Notes under the pieces: model-generated
Database searches by the model: none
Told to the model about the DNA's origin: nothing
Seen by the model: only the letters and a program-made list of their open reading frames with translations
Assembly: GCF_900109605.1 (NCBI RefSeq)
Contig: NZ_FOAM01000013.1
Location: 1-64,000, forward strand
Direction: 5' to 3'
Length of the DNA stretch: 64,000 bases
From: Xaviernesmea oryzae
GTDB lineage: Bacteria; Pseudomonadota; Alphaproteobacteria; Rhizobiales; Rhizobiaceae
Program-made: the position numbers and the translations under genes
Shown: positions 16,806 to 25,277 of the stretch, piece after piece
Numbering within the stretch: the first letter of the stretch is position 1
How the letters are laid out: each line of letters starts with the position of its first letter

Positions 16806-17153
16806 ATGTATCAGTTTTCCTACGCCGAGATCATGGAGGATGGCGTTGCCGACTCCAAAGATCGAGAACGGCAGGTGCTCGACCGATCGATCGCCCTGCT
16901 GACGGCCGCCAAGGAGCAGAAGGGCTATTCGCGCGAAGCGATCGAGGCGGTCTACTTTACCCGGCGTGTCTGGATCCGGTTTATCGAAGATCTGCGGACG
17001 CCCGACAATCAGCTTGATGAGGAATTGCGGGCCAACCTCATTTCCATCGCCATCTGGATCCTTGGGGAAACAGAAAAGATTCGCCGTCGCGACTCCGACA
17101 ATTTCCAAGGCATCATCGACATAACCACCATCATCAGGGATGGACTCAAATGA
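16806..17153 (+). CDS. flaF: Flagellin synthesis regulator FlaF
   Basis: 115-residue cytoplasmic protein of the alphaproteobacterial FlaF family, required for flagellin synthesis or secretion and acting with FlbT. Recognised by size, the aromatic/charged N-terminus ([20 protein letters not shown]), the [20 protein letters not shown] block and immediate linkage to flbT (ATGA overlap). AAGGATG upstream provides the ribosome-binding site. Confidence 0.92.
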   Translation: MYQFSYAEIMEDGVADSKDRERQVLDRSIALLTAAKEQKGYSREAIEAVYFTRRVWIRFIEDLRTPDNQLDEELRANLISIAIWILGETEKIRRRDSDNFQGIIDITTIIRDGLK

Positions 17154-17599
17154 AAAGCACATTGCGTATCTCGCTTAAGTCCGGCGAGCGGATTTTCGTG
17201 AACGGCGCGGTCCTGCGCGTCGATCGCAAGGTGGCCGTCGAGTTCCTGAACGACGTCACCTTCCTTCTCGAAAATCACGTCCTGCAGCCTGAAGATGCGA
17301 CAACACCGTTGAAGCAGCTTTACTTCATCGCGCAGATGATCCTGATCAATCCGGAAGGGGCGGAGCAGTCGACCGCCATGTTCCGCAAGTCGGTGGTCAT
17401 GCTCCTGTCCTGCTTCAAGCATGACGAAGTGCTGGCCGAGCTCAAGCGCATCGACGCGCTGGTGGTTCAGGGCCGCGCCTTCGATGCTCTCAAGGCCATC
17501 CGCGGGCTCTACACGATCGAGGACCAGATCCTCAACAGCCACGAGATCACGCCGGCGACGGTGGAACAGATCCGCAGGGAGATTGCACCATGGCGGTAG
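17150..17599 (+). CDS. flbT: Flagellin mRNA regulator FlbT
   Basis: 149-residue post-transcriptional regulator. In Caulobacter FlbT associates with the 5' leader of flagellin mRNA and destabilises it before the hook is finished; in rhizobia it is also linked to flagellin control. Signature: [20 protein letters not shown] followed by [19 protein letters not shown]. It overlaps flaF by 4 bases and flgD by 10. Its presence with the conserved structured flagellin leaders at 899, 2054 and 3281 is consistent with RNA-level control in this organism. Confidence 0.94.
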   Translation: MKSTLRISLKSGERIFVNGAVLRVDRKVAVEFLNDVTFLLENHVLQPEDATTPLKQLYFIAQMILINPEGAEQSTAMFRKSVVMLLSCFKHDEVLAELKRIDALVVQGRAFDALKAIRGLYTIEDQILNSHEITPATVEQIRREIAPWR

Positions 17600-18009
17600 A
17601 CGGCGTAACCGGAGTCACCAATACCAACACCACGAACACGACGACGACATCGCAGGCCAGCAAGGACGCCGGCGCGGCTTCGTTGAACTATGACAGCTTC
17701 TTGAAGCTGCTCGTGACCCAGCTGAAGAACCAGGACCCGACGCAGCCGATGGACTCGGCCCAGCAGATGGCCCAGCTTGCCACCTTCTCGCAGGTCGAGC
17801 AGACCATCAAGACCAACAAGAACCTTGAAACCATGATCCAGGGCAATGCGCTGAATCAGGCCGGCGCGGTGATCGGCCGCACGGTCACCAGCGCGGACGG
17901 GGCCACATCTGGCGTCGTCAGCTCGGTTAAGATAACCTCGACCGGAATCACCGCCATGCTGGCATCCGGCCAGGAACTCGCGATCAGCGCGGGCGTGGTC
18001 ATCAAGTAG
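17590..18009 (+). CDS. flgD: Hook-cap / hook assembly protein FlgD (short form)
   Basis: 139-residue FlgD, the scaffold cap for hook polymerisation. The FlgD N-terminal domain is clear ([20 protein letters not shown], then [19 protein letters not shown]). It is much shorter than E. coli FlgD (231 residues) and lacks the C-terminal Ig-like/tudor region, which is common in rhizobia. The start overlaps flbT by 10 bases and follows AGGGAG. Confidence 0.93.
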   Translation: MAVDGVTGVTNTNTTNTTTTSQASKDAGAASLNYDSFLKLLVTQLKNQDPTQPMDSAQQMAQLATFSQVEQTIKTNKNLETMIQGNALNQAGAVIGRTVTSADGATSGVVSSVKITSTGITAMLASGQELAISAGVVIK

Positions 18010-18021
18010 GGTGCAACGGCA

Positions 18022-18288
18022 ATGAATGAAGCGGACGCGCTCGATATGGTCCAGGCGGCTGTCTGGACGGTTCTTGTGTCGTCCGGTCCTGCCGTTGCCG
18101 CCGCCATGGTGGTGGGTCTGGTCGTGGCGCTCGTCCAGGCCCTGACCCAGGTGCAGGAGGCCACCCTGACCTTCGCGCCCAAGATCGTCGCGGTGCTCGT
18201 CGTCGTGGCGATCTCCGCGCCCTTTGTCGGCTCGCAGATCTCGATCTTCACCGACATGGTGTTTTCGCGCATCCAGACCGGCTTCTAA
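18022..18288 (+). CDS. fliQ: Flagellar export gate protein FliQ
   Basis: 88-residue membrane protein with two hydrophobic helices (about 13-38 and 50-72), typical of FliQ/EscS, part of the FliPQR export gate. Motif ALVQALTQVQEATLTFAPKI is family-specific. It lies 12 bases after flgD and is separated from flhA by 386 bases that start with a strong hairpin (18299). Confidence 0.93.
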   Translation: MNEADALDMVQAAVWTVLVSSGPAVAAAMVVGLVVALVQALTQVQEATLTFAPKIVAVLVVVAISAPFVGSQISIFTDMVFSRIQTGF

Positions 18289-18298
18289 CGCATGGCCA

Positions 18299-18317
18299 GA
18301 GGAGGCGTCGCCTCCTC
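18299..18317 (+). terminator. Hairpin after fliQ
   Basis: GAGGAGGCG-T-CGCCTCCTC is a perfect 9-bp palindrome 10 bases after the fliQ stop. No T-run follows, so it may be a terminator of another type or a mRNA 3'-end stabiliser. Confidence 0.45.
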
Positions 18318-18624
18318 GTCGGACCATGCACGAGAACAAGCCTCAAACCGCAAGACGATCACCGTTTTGTGGCGCGATGCCCACGCGGTGGTTTCTCGAC
18401 CGGTGCGTGAAGCTATACGATGACCCCCGCTTTGTCGTGACTGGACCAAGCGGCGACACGAAGCGCATGGCCCGGCGCTGATCTCCTCGCTGTCGCTGCA
18501 GCACTTCCCTTAAAGCTCTGTCATTCTGCCCTGACAGGTCATCCCTGACCCGGTCGTGACATCGGCGCGGCGCCATTAAGCGACCCTCGCGCAAGCTTCA
18601 TCCATTATCGGCTTCAAGGGAATG

Positions 18625-18643
18625 GGCGGCGTGTCACGCCGCC
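18625..18643 (+). promoter_or_regulatory. Palindrome in the flhA leader
   Basis: GGCGGCGTG-T-CACGCCGCC is a perfect 9-bp palindrome ending 31 bases before the flhA start. It could be a mRNA hairpin affecting flhA translation or a protein-binding site; function unknown. Confidence 0.35.
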
Positions 18644-18674
18644 TCCTTCTCATGAAGAGAACGGATGCTCGTCG

Positions 18675-20765
18675 ATGGCACAACCGCCTGTTTCCCTGCC
18701 GATCCCGCAGATCGCGTCCCGCAGCCGCGAGATTGGATTCGCGCTCGGGATCGTGATGATCCTGTCGATCCTGTTTCTGCCGATCCCGCCCTTTCTGATC
18801 GACCTTGGGCTGGCCTTTTCCATCGCCTTCTCGGTTTTGATCCTGATGGTGGCGCTCTGGATCAAGCGGCCGCTGGAATTCTCCTCCTTCCCGGTCATTC
18901 TCCTGATTGCGACCATGACGCGTCTGGCGCTCAACATCGCCACGACCCGCGTCATCCTCTCGCATGGTCACGAGGGCCATGACGCCGCCGGCTCGGTGAT
19001 CGCCGGCTTCGCCAGCCTGGTCATGTCCGGCGACTTCGTCATCGGTCTGATCGTCTTCCTCATCCTGATTACGGTGAACTTCATCGTCATCACCAAGGGT
19101 GCAACGCGTATCGCCGAAGTCGGCGCTCGCTTTACCCTGGATGCCATCCCCGGCAAGCAGATGTCGATCGACGCCGATCTCTCGGCCGGTATGATCGATG
19201 AAAACGAAGCACGCCGCCGCCGGCGCGAACTGGAAGAGGAAAGCTCCTTCTACGGCTCGATGGACGGTGCCTCGAAGTTCGTGCGCGGCGACGCCGTCGC
19301 CGGCCTGCTGATCACCGCCATCAACGTCTTCGGCGGCATCATCATCGGCTATTTCCGCCATGGCATGAATATCGGCGAAGCGGCCGACGTCTTCGTCAAG
19401 CTGTCGGTCGGCGACGGTCTGGTCTCGCAGATCCCGGCGCTGATCGTGTCGCTCGCCGCCGGCCTTCTGGTTTCGCGTGGCGGCACCTCCGGCTCCACCG
19501 ACCAGGCGGTCGTCGGTCAGCTTTCCGGCTATCCGCGCGCTCTGATGGTCGCCTCGGGCCTGATCGTTCTCCTCTCGGTCATGCCCGGCCTGCCATTCCT
19601 GCCGTTCGCCATCCTCGGCGGCGGCATGGGCTTCCTGTCCTATATCATTCCCCGACAGCTGGCCGCAGCCGCCAAGCTGAAGCAGGAGGAAGAGTTCGCC
19701 GCCGCCCAGCAGGTGCGGGAATCGGAGAAGGACTCGGTCAAGGCCGTGCTGAAGATGCCCGAGATCGAGCTGCTGCTCGGCAAGCAGGTCTCCACCCGCC
19801 TGCTCGGCGCGCATCAGGAACTGGGCTTCCGCGTCGGCAAGATGCGCCGCAAATTCGCCACCCAGTACGGGCTGATCGTGCCCGAAATCAAGGTGACGGA
19901 CGATATCGGCATTCCCGACAAGGCCTACCATATCCGCATTCACGGCACGACGATCGCGTCCAACACGGTGCGTGTCGGCGAGGTGATCGTGGTCACCGGC
20001 GGCGGACGGCGTCCGAGCGTGCCGGGCGACGAGATCCGCGAGCCCGCTTTCGGCATGCCCGCCGTTTCGATCCTGGAAACCTTCACCGAGGAACTGAAGC
20101 GCGAAGGCTTCCATCCGATCGACAACGTCTCTGTGGTGCTGACCCATCTCTCGGAAGTCATCCGCAACAACCTGCCGCAGCTTCTCTCCTACAAGGACGT
20201 CAAGATCCTGATCGAGCGGCTGGATCCGGAATATCGCAAGCTGGCGGACGAGATCTGCACCTCGCATATGTCCTATTCCGGCCTGCAGGCCGTGTTGAAG
20301 CTGCTATTGGCCGAGCGCGTCTCGATCCGCAACCTGCATCTCATCCTCGAAGCGGTGGCCGAACTCGCGCCCCATGTGCGCAAGACCGAGCAGATTGTCG
20401 AACATGTGCGCGTGCGCATGTCACAGCAGCTCTGCGGCGATCTCTCCGACAACGGCACGCTGCGCGTGCTGCGTCTGGGCAACAAGTGGGACATGGTGTT
20501 CCACCAGGCGCTCAAACGTGACGGCAAGGGCGAAATCGTCGAGTTCGACATCGATCCTCGGCATCTGGAGGAGTTTTCCGAACAGGCGACCAAGGTCATT
20601 CGCGAACATTTGGATCGCGGCATGCCTTTCGTGCTGGTGTCTTCGCCCGAATCCCGCTCTTATGTGCGCATGATCATCGAACGTCTCTTCGCTACGCTGC
20701 CGGTCCTCAGCCATGTCGAGCTTGCCAAGGGCCTGGAAATCAAGATCATCGGGGCCATCTCGTGA
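18675..20765 (+). CDS. flhA: Flagellar export apparatus protein FlhA
   Basis: 696-residue inner-membrane export component. The N-terminal half has about eight membrane helices (from residue 20 to about 310) with the conserved cytoplasmic FHIPEP-family loop [20 protein letters not shown], and the C-terminal half is the soluble ring domain that docks chaperone-substrate complexes (about 350-696). Length matches E. coli FlhA (692). The stop overlaps the fliR GTG start, so flhA and fliR are translationally coupled. Confidence 0.97.
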   Translation: MAQPPVSLPIPQIASRSREIGFALGIVMILSILFLPIPPFLIDLGLAFSIAFSVLILMVALWIKRPLEFSSFPVILLIATMTRLALNIATTRVILSHGHEGHDAAGSVIAGFASLVMSGDFVIGLIVFLILITVNFIVITKGATRIAEVGARFTLDAIPGKQMSIDADLSAGMIDENEARRRRRELEEESSFYGSMDGASKFVRGDAVAGLLITAINVFGGIIIGYFRHGMNIGEAADVFVKLSVGDGLVSQIPALIVSLAAGLLVSRGGTSGSTDQAVVGQLSGYPRALMVASGLIVLLSVMPGLPFLPFAILGGGMGFLSYIIPRQLAAAAKLKQEEEFAAAQQVRESEKDSVKAVLKMPEIELLLGKQVSTRLLGAHQELGFRVGKMRRKFATQYGLIVPEIKVTDDIGIPDKAYHIRIHGTTIASNTVRVGEVIVVTGGGRRPSVPGDEIREPAFGMPAVSILETFTEELKREGFHPIDNVSVVLTHLSEVIRNNLPQLLSYKDVKILIERLDPEYRKLADEICTSHMSYSGLQAVLKLLLAERVSIRNLHLILEAVAELAPHVRKTEQIVEHVRVRMSQQLCGDLSDNGTLRVLRLGNKWDMVFHQALKRDGKGEIVEFDIDPRHLEEFSEQATKVIREHLDRGMPFVLVSSPESRSYVRMIIERLFATLPVLSHVELAKGLEIKIIGAIS

Positions 20766-21514
20766 TCACCGACCCGGAAGGCACGGTGCTGGCGCTGTTT
20801 GCAGCTTTCTGCCGGATCGGCGCCTGCGTCATGGTCATGCCGGGTTTTTCCAGCGCGCGCGTCGCCGCGCAGATCCGCCTGTTCACGGCGCTGGCCATTT
20901 CCATGGCCATGCTGCCCATGCTGTGGAACGACATCTATCCGCAGGTGTCCGGCAAGGGCGCGACCTATATCCAGCTCGCCGCCGTGGAAATGGTGGTCGG
21001 TGGGGTCATCGGCCTCGTCGCGCGCTTCTATGTTCTCGGCCTGCAATTCACCGGCACCGTCATTACCATGATGATCGGCTTCAACGCGCCGCCGGCCCAG
21101 GACGTGCTGGAAGACAGCGCGGAAAACCAGATGACCAATCTCATCTCCTTCGGCGGGCTGATGGTGCTGTTCATGCTGGACTTCCACCACATCATCTTCG
21201 ACGCGATCTTCGATTCCTACCGCGTCATGCCGATCGGCCATGGCTTCGATCCGCAGGGCGTGCTGATCACGCTGACCAATTCGCTGGAAACGACCTTCAT
21301 GATCATGCTGCGGCTGGCCAGCCCCTTCGTGATCTATGGGCTTTTGTTCAACATCGCGCTCGGCATGGTCAACAAGCTGGCGCCGCAGATCCCGCTCTAC
21401 TTCATCTCCACCCCCTACATCATCATCGGGGGTATCTTCCTCTTCTATCTCTCGGCGGTCGCCATGTTGAAGCTGTTTGCGCAAGGCTTCGCCATGGTCA
21501 TGCAGGCTGGGTGA
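20762..21514 (+). CDS. fliR: Flagellar export gate protein FliR
   Basis: 250-residue membrane protein with six predicted hydrophobic helices, family FliR/EscT, forming the export gate core with FliP and FliQ. Start GTG at 20762 overlaps the flhA stop. Family-typical motifs are [20 protein letters not shown] and the central [20 protein letters not shown] loop. It is followed after 3 bases by the FliJ-like gene. Confidence 0.95.
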   Translation: MITDPEGTVLALFAAFCRIGACVMVMPGFSSARVAAQIRLFTALAISMAMLPMLWNDIYPQVSGKGATYIQLAAVEMVVGGVIGLVARFYVLGLQFTGTVITMMIGFNAPPAQDVLEDSAENQMTNLISFGGLMVLFMLDFHHIIFDAIFDSYRVMPIGHGFDPQGVLITLTNSLETTFMIMLRLASPFVIYGLLFNIALGMVNKLAPQIPLYFISTPYIIIGGIFLFYLSAVAMLKLFAQGFAMVMQAG

Positions 21515-21517
21515 GCC

Positions 21518-21916
21518 ATGGCGCCGACGAACCGGTCCGACAAATTACAGCGCCTCGTCATGCTTCAGCGGCATCTGGAGCGCATGGCGGAGTTCGATCT
21601 CGCGGAAACGGCGCGTCAACGCCGTGAACTTGCCGATACGATCGATCGGGTGGCCGATGCCATGGGCTCGGCCAAGCCGCTACACGCCATGTTCTCGGGC
21701 CATTATGCCTCACAGCTGGGGCGTTTGGCCCAGAAAGACGGCATGCTTCTCGGCCTGCAGCAGGTGCATGAAAGCCGTGTCCTGAAGGAGCGGGCCAAGG
21801 GCGACCGGCTGGCCGAGCATGTCAAGGACGCCCGCGCCGACGAAGAGCGCGCCGCCGATGACGAGGCGGTCTTCGACATCATCGATCAGCGCCTGCTGCT
21901 GCCGGACAGCTTTTAG
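21518..21916 (+). CDS. Small coiled-coil protein, FliJ-like candidate
   Basis: 132-residue, strongly charged, entirely helical protein beginning 3 bases after fliR, so surely in the export-gate operon. The first 60 residues (DKLQRLVMLQRHLERMAEFD) and 85-125 form two predicted coiled-coil arms. This antiparallel hairpin with an N-terminal 'K.L.RL..L....E' pattern is the layout of FliJ, the stalk-like export chaperone that links FliI and FlhA. No annotated FliJ is otherwise in this window. The call is structural inference; a generic conserved hypothetical protein is the alternative. Confidence 0.7.
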   Translation: MAPTNRSDKLQRLVMLQRHLERMAEFDLAETARQRRELADTIDRVADAMGSAKPLHAMFSGHYASQLGRLAQKDGMLLGLQQVHESRVLKERAKGDRLAEHVKDARADEERAADDEAVFDIIDQRLLLPDSF

Positions 21917-22321
21917 AGCCTCGTGCCGAAAATCAGGGCCGGTCCAATGCTCTCGCCATGGCTGTCTTGCTGCGCAAGCCAAAACCCTTCATCGCCTTCA
22001 CCTTGTCGCTGCGCTGCGCCGGAACCGTCGGTGCGGCCTGCCATGCTTTTCTCGATCGCAGAGGTTGCGATACTCATCGATATTGCTCTTTTTGCTAGCA
22101 TCTACGTCCGCCAGCTTCCGGTAAGGTTGGCCGCGCATAGTTTGCTCACAGACGACGGAGACGCGGTGCGTTGCGCCGAAAAGCTCCGTTTCAGGCACTC
22201 CAGGCCATGCACTGTCACGCAGGCCTGCGGCGCCGTGATGCATCAGCTTTTCCGCAGGCACTTCAAGGGGTCCAGGCCCTTTCAGGGCGCCTGACGGACT
22301 CATCCTTCAAGGGAACATGCC
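21917..22321 (+). other. Intergenic region before the FlgJ-like gene
   Basis: 405 bases with no supported gene. A possible short hydrophobic frame starting at 22041 lacks a ribosome-binding site. CTTCAAGGGA just before the next ATG supplies its ribosome-binding site. A promoter for the three-gene group 22322-23980 is likely but not identifiable. Confidence 0.45.
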
Positions 22322-22927
22322 ATGGCCATCTCGCCCCCGAGCGATCTCGTTCTGGATGTCGTGCGCGCTGCCGATCCGGCCCAGGTGCAGGAGGCGCAGA
22401 CGCGTCTGCGCGCCAACCGTGCGGCCTTCCGCGCCACCAGCCTGGCCGAAGCCGGCAACGGCTTTTCCAGCAAGCTTGGCATGCTTGACAAGAGCAATGC
22501 CGCCAGCCTCGGCAACATCTCCAACCACGTCAAGGCGGAGAAGGTGCCAGCGCATTATCGCAAGTTCGAAGGCATGGTGCTGCAGAACTTCGTGCAGGAC
22601 ATGCTGCCCAAGGAAAGCTCCGAGGTGTTCGGTAAGGGCACGGCCGGCGATGTCTGGAAGAGCATGATGGCCGAGCAGATCGCCAACGTCATCGCCAAGG
22701 GCAATGGCGTCGGCATTGCCCGCAGCCTGATGATCAACCGCGAACCGGCAACGTCCGAGGATGCCCACCAGGCCTCGATCGACACCGACACCACCACGCG
22801 TGCCAGCGGCATGGTGCAGCAGGTGCAGCGCCAGACGCTCGCCCAACTGCTGGGCATGAAGGACGACGAGATGGCGACGACCAAATCGAGCCTGATCGAC
22901 AAGGCGCAGACAGCGGCGCGTGGCTGA
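22322..22927 (+). CDS. flgJ: Rod-binding protein, FlgJ N-terminal domain only
   Basis: 201-residue protein with the FlgJ rod-cap domain at about 75-145 (YRKFEGMVLQNFVQDMLPKE, then VWKSMMAEQIANVIAKGNGV). The E. coli protein of 313 residues fuses this domain to a muramidase; here the muramidase part is absent and the C-terminus (about 145-201) is polar with no catalytic motif. Rhizobial and Caulobacter FlgJ are similarly short. The gene is followed by two small genes that complete this group. A lytic transglycosylase of a different fold is encoded at 11159. Confidence 0.85.
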   Translation: MAISPPSDLVLDVVRAADPAQVQEAQTRLRANRAAFRATSLAEAGNGFSSKLGMLDKSNAASLGNISNHVKAEKVPAHYRKFEGMVLQNFVQDMLPKESSEVFGKGTAGDVWKSMMAEQIANVIAKGNGVGIARSLMINREPATSEDAHQASIDTDTTTRASGMVQQVQRQTLAQLLGMKDDEMATTKSSLIDKAQTAARG

Positions 22928-23048
22928 TCCGGCATCGCCGCACAGCTCGTCGGCGACGGACAGACAAGCGGACGGCCGACAGACGGCATTGGAATGACGC
23001 GCTGAGCGCCAAAGCGGCATCGGCGCCCACAGGGAAAGGAAGACGACC

Positions 23049-23417
23049 ATGGAAACTGCTGCCTCAAGCGATATGCGCATCCGCAATGTGCTCGGCCGCC
23101 TGGAGATGATTCTCGACAACGAGAACAGCCGTATCGGCGTCGATCCCAGCTTCGACCTGCGCAGCTCGAATGTGCGCAAGAGCCGTTGCCTCTATGAGCT
23201 GACCATTCTCCAGCGCGACCAGATTCCGGAGCCGCAGAGCGACATTTTCGTTTCGCAGAGCAAGCATATCCGCGCCAAGCTGGAGCTGAACTCCCGCAAG
23301 GTCGGCGCGCATATGGAAGCCTGCCGCTCGGTCGTGGAGCTCCTCAAGACGGCGGCGCAGGAAGCCGAGGCTGACGGCATCTACACCGAAGAGCAGTTCC
23401 GCTACGGCGAGGCGTGA
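23049..23417 (+). CDS. Small helical protein, FlgN-like chaperone candidate
   Basis: 122-residue soluble helical protein in the flagellar block. The C-terminal half, NSRKVGAHMEACRSVVELLK followed by an acidic stretch and DGIYTEEQFRYGEA, resembles the end of FlgN family members (Asn-rich helix, then a 'DG.Y' tail), and the N-terminal half has the 'L..IL..E...L' start of these chaperones. FlgN escorts FlgK and FlgL, both encoded at 14294-16767. AGGGAAAGGAAG before the ATG is a good ribosome-binding site. It is coupled to the next gene by stop/start overlap. Identity as FlgN is inference. Confidence 0.7.
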   Translation: METAASSDMRIRNVLGRLEMILDNENSRIGVDPSFDLRSSNVRKSRCLYELTILQRDQIPEPQSDIFVSQSKHIRAKLELNSRKVGAHMEACRSVVELLKTAAQEAEADGIYTEEQFRYGEA

Positions 23418-23980
23418 TGATCAAGCTTCTTCTCACCGGCATCTGGGCCTGCGCCATCACGCTTGGCGCCGTCTATTTCTCCGTTCAGCACGCCTCCGCG
23501 CCGAAAGTCTCGGAAGAGGAGGCGACCCGCGCTGCCGTGCAGGAATATGTGCCCGGCGAAATGATCACCATTCCCGTGATCGCCAAGGGCAGCGTTCAGG
23601 GCTATTTCCTGACACGGCTGTCCTTTGCCGCCGACAAGACGAAGACCAAGACCCTGCAGATGCCGCTGAAGGAGGGCACCACCAGCGCGCTTTATGACAT
23701 TCTGCTCGGCCAGAAGCTGATCAATATCGCGGACACCTCGAATTTCGACATGGCCCAGTTCAAGCAGATCGTGCGCGATGGCCTGAACGAACGCTATGGC
23801 GACAAGGTGATCTTCGACGTCTATGTCGAGCAGCTGGACTATCTGAACAAGTCGGACCTCGCGCGCTTGTCACAGCCGCCGGACGAGGCGCACGAGCCAA
23901 AGCCCGTCGCCATCGTCGACAAGAACGGTGACGTCGCACACGACGTCCTGCCCGCCAAGGAAAGCTCCGGCGGCCATTGA
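23414..23980 (+). CDS. Membrane-anchored protein, FliL-like candidate
   Basis: 188-residue protein with one N-terminal membrane segment (about 4-24, LLLTGIWACAITLGAVYFSV) and a periplasmic domain. That domain has a strand with GYFLTRLSFAAD, a helix 'LYDILLGQKL', then 'IVRDGLNERYGDKVIFDVYV'. The order membrane anchor, linker, alpha/beta domain ending with 'V..DVYVE.L' recalls FliL, the stator-associated protein, although residues are poorly conserved. Start is GTG at 23414 or ATG at 23417; it overlaps the stop of the previous gene. It is the last gene of the flagellar block. Confidence 0.7.
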   Translation: MMIKLLLTGIWACAITLGAVYFSVQHASAPKVSEEEATRAAVQEYVPGEMITIPVIAKGSVQGYFLTRLSFAADKTKTKTLQMPLKEGTTSALYDILLGQKLINIADTSNFDMAQFKQIVRDGLNERYGDKVIFDVYVEQLDYLNKSDLARLSQPPDEAHEPKPVAIVDKNGDVAHDVLPAKESSGGH

Positions 23981-24074
23981 TGTCAGCCGATGACCTGCCA
24001 TGGTCCAGCCCGCCCTCGCGCGGGCTTTTCCAATGCATGGTGCGGCTTTTCCCTTGGCCTCAAGGGCTGGTTGT

Positions 24075-25064
24075 CTAGTTCTTTTCCGGGTTGCGATATT
24101 GCTCGCCGACGATGCCGGCCTCGGCCATCAGCCGGCCGAGCGCGACCTGGAGGTGATAGGGTGCTGCGCTTGCCAAGCCGGTGCGGCGCCAGAGGCTTAG
24201 GCCGCGCCAGGGAGAGGCCAGAAGCAGCGCCAGCGATTTCAGCACTGTCTTCGTCCGCCCTATGGCATCCGGCCGGGCACGATGTTCGAGCATGGCCGAG
24301 ATCGCGCCGTTGCGCAGGCTGCGGGTTCGGATCCAGTCGCGCTCCGTTCGCCTGAGCGGCACGGTCTCGATCACTTCGGCCTCAGCCGCCCAGGCAAAGC
24401 AGAAGCCTTGCGTCTTGCAACGGCGATAGAAATCGCTGTCGCCGCCGCCGATGAAATTGAACAGCGGATCGAGGAAGGGCCGCGGCATTGCGTCCAGCAC
24501 GCTTCGCCGGATGAGGACATTGCCGGAAGAATAGAGGATCGGCACCGCCCCGGTCACGCGGTAGGCCGGGGAAAAGACCGGATGATGGATGAGCGCCGCT
24601 CCAGCACCGCTTTCGAACTTCGGCACCTGTGGCCCGCCGACGAGATCTGCTCCGGTATCGGCACTCACTTTCACCAGCCCTGTCAGCCAGCCCGGCGCAG
24701 CCAGCTCGTCATCGTCGATCACGGCAATGGCTTCCAGCGCCGGATAATGCGCGAGCGCCGCTGTCCAGCCGGCATTATAGGCATGGCAATTGCCGCGCTG
24801 ATGCGCCACCACGACCAGCGCGGTCACGGACCGATCCTCAAGAAAGTGCTTGGCCGCCATAGCCCCCGCCAGGCTGTCTGCGTCATTCTCGATCACGACG
24901 ATGGCAAGGGTCTTGTCCGTGTGCTGGGCCAAGAGGCTCTCCAGCGTGCGGATCAGGTGCTCCGGCCGGCGAAACGTCGGCAGCGTCACCGCCAGCTGGA
25001 CGGTCTCACGCGGCACGGGCTCCCGGGTGAAAAACACAGTCACATCGGACGTTGGCTCGAACAT
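24075..25064 (-). CDS. Family 2 glycosyltransferase
   Basis: 329-residue GT-A fold transferase adding a sugar to a growing surface polysaccharide at the cytoplasmic membrane face. The start is set at the ATG at 25064; a TTG at 25148 is an alternative without better support. The catalytic core begins VQLAVTLPTFRRPEHLIRTL, and the nucleotide/metal-binding DDDE is in IAVIDDDELAAPGW. A further acidic GGDSDFYRRC motif follows near residue 210. The C-terminal part has a short hydrophobic segment. It is divergent from the GT4 gene at 25278 across a short shared promoter region. Confidence 0.88.
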   Translation of the reverse strand: MFEPTSDVTVFFTREPVPRETVQLAVTLPTFRRPEHLIRTLESLLAQHTDKTLAIVVIENDADSLAGAMAAKHFLEDRSVTALVVVAHQRGNCHAYNAGWTAALAHYPALEAIAVIDDDELAAPGWLTGLVKVSADTGADLVGGPQVPKFESGAGAALIHHPVFSPAYRVTGAVPILYSSGNVLIRRSVLDAMPRPFLDPLFNFIGGGDSDFYRRCKTQGFCFAWAAEAEVIETVPLRRTERDWIRTRSLRNGAISAMLEHRARPDAIGRTKTVLKSLALLLASPWRGLSLWRRTGLASAAPYHLQVALGRLMAEAGIVGEQYRNPEKN

Positions 25065-25277
25065 CGGCGCAGCCTGAGCCCCGGTCGGATGCCCGAAGGG
25101 CCGGCCGAGCGAGCCATGGATTGGAGGGGATGTGGACTTTAACGACAAAGCCTAAAAAAACTTTCTTACCGAATTGTAAACGCCTATGTTGCCTTTTGAT
25201 CGAACGGTTTAAATTGGCCTTGAGCCGGCTGCGCTAAGCTCCTCGACAACAACCCTCGTACCTTGCGTGTCGTTTTC

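Larger units (their letters stand above)
18289..18674 (+). other. Intergenic region fliQ-flhA with two strong palindromes
   Basis: No gene with a ribosome-binding site is seen. The region opens with a 9-bp palindrome (18299-18317) and closes with another (18625-18643) shortly before flhA. A possible 51-codon frame at 18326 lacks a ribosome-binding site and was not accepted. Confidence 0.5.

Noticed and set aside
18326-18481. 51-codon frame between fliQ and flhA
   Set aside because: No ribosome-binding site before the ATG and no features; kept as non-coding.
18576-20267. 563-codon antisense frame under flhA
   Set aside because: Rich in Asp/Arg/His/Gln runs typical of reverse frames; flhA is unambiguous.
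22041-22294. Short hydrophobic frame before the FlgJ-like gene
   Set aside because: No ribosome-binding site and atypical composition past the first 30 codons.
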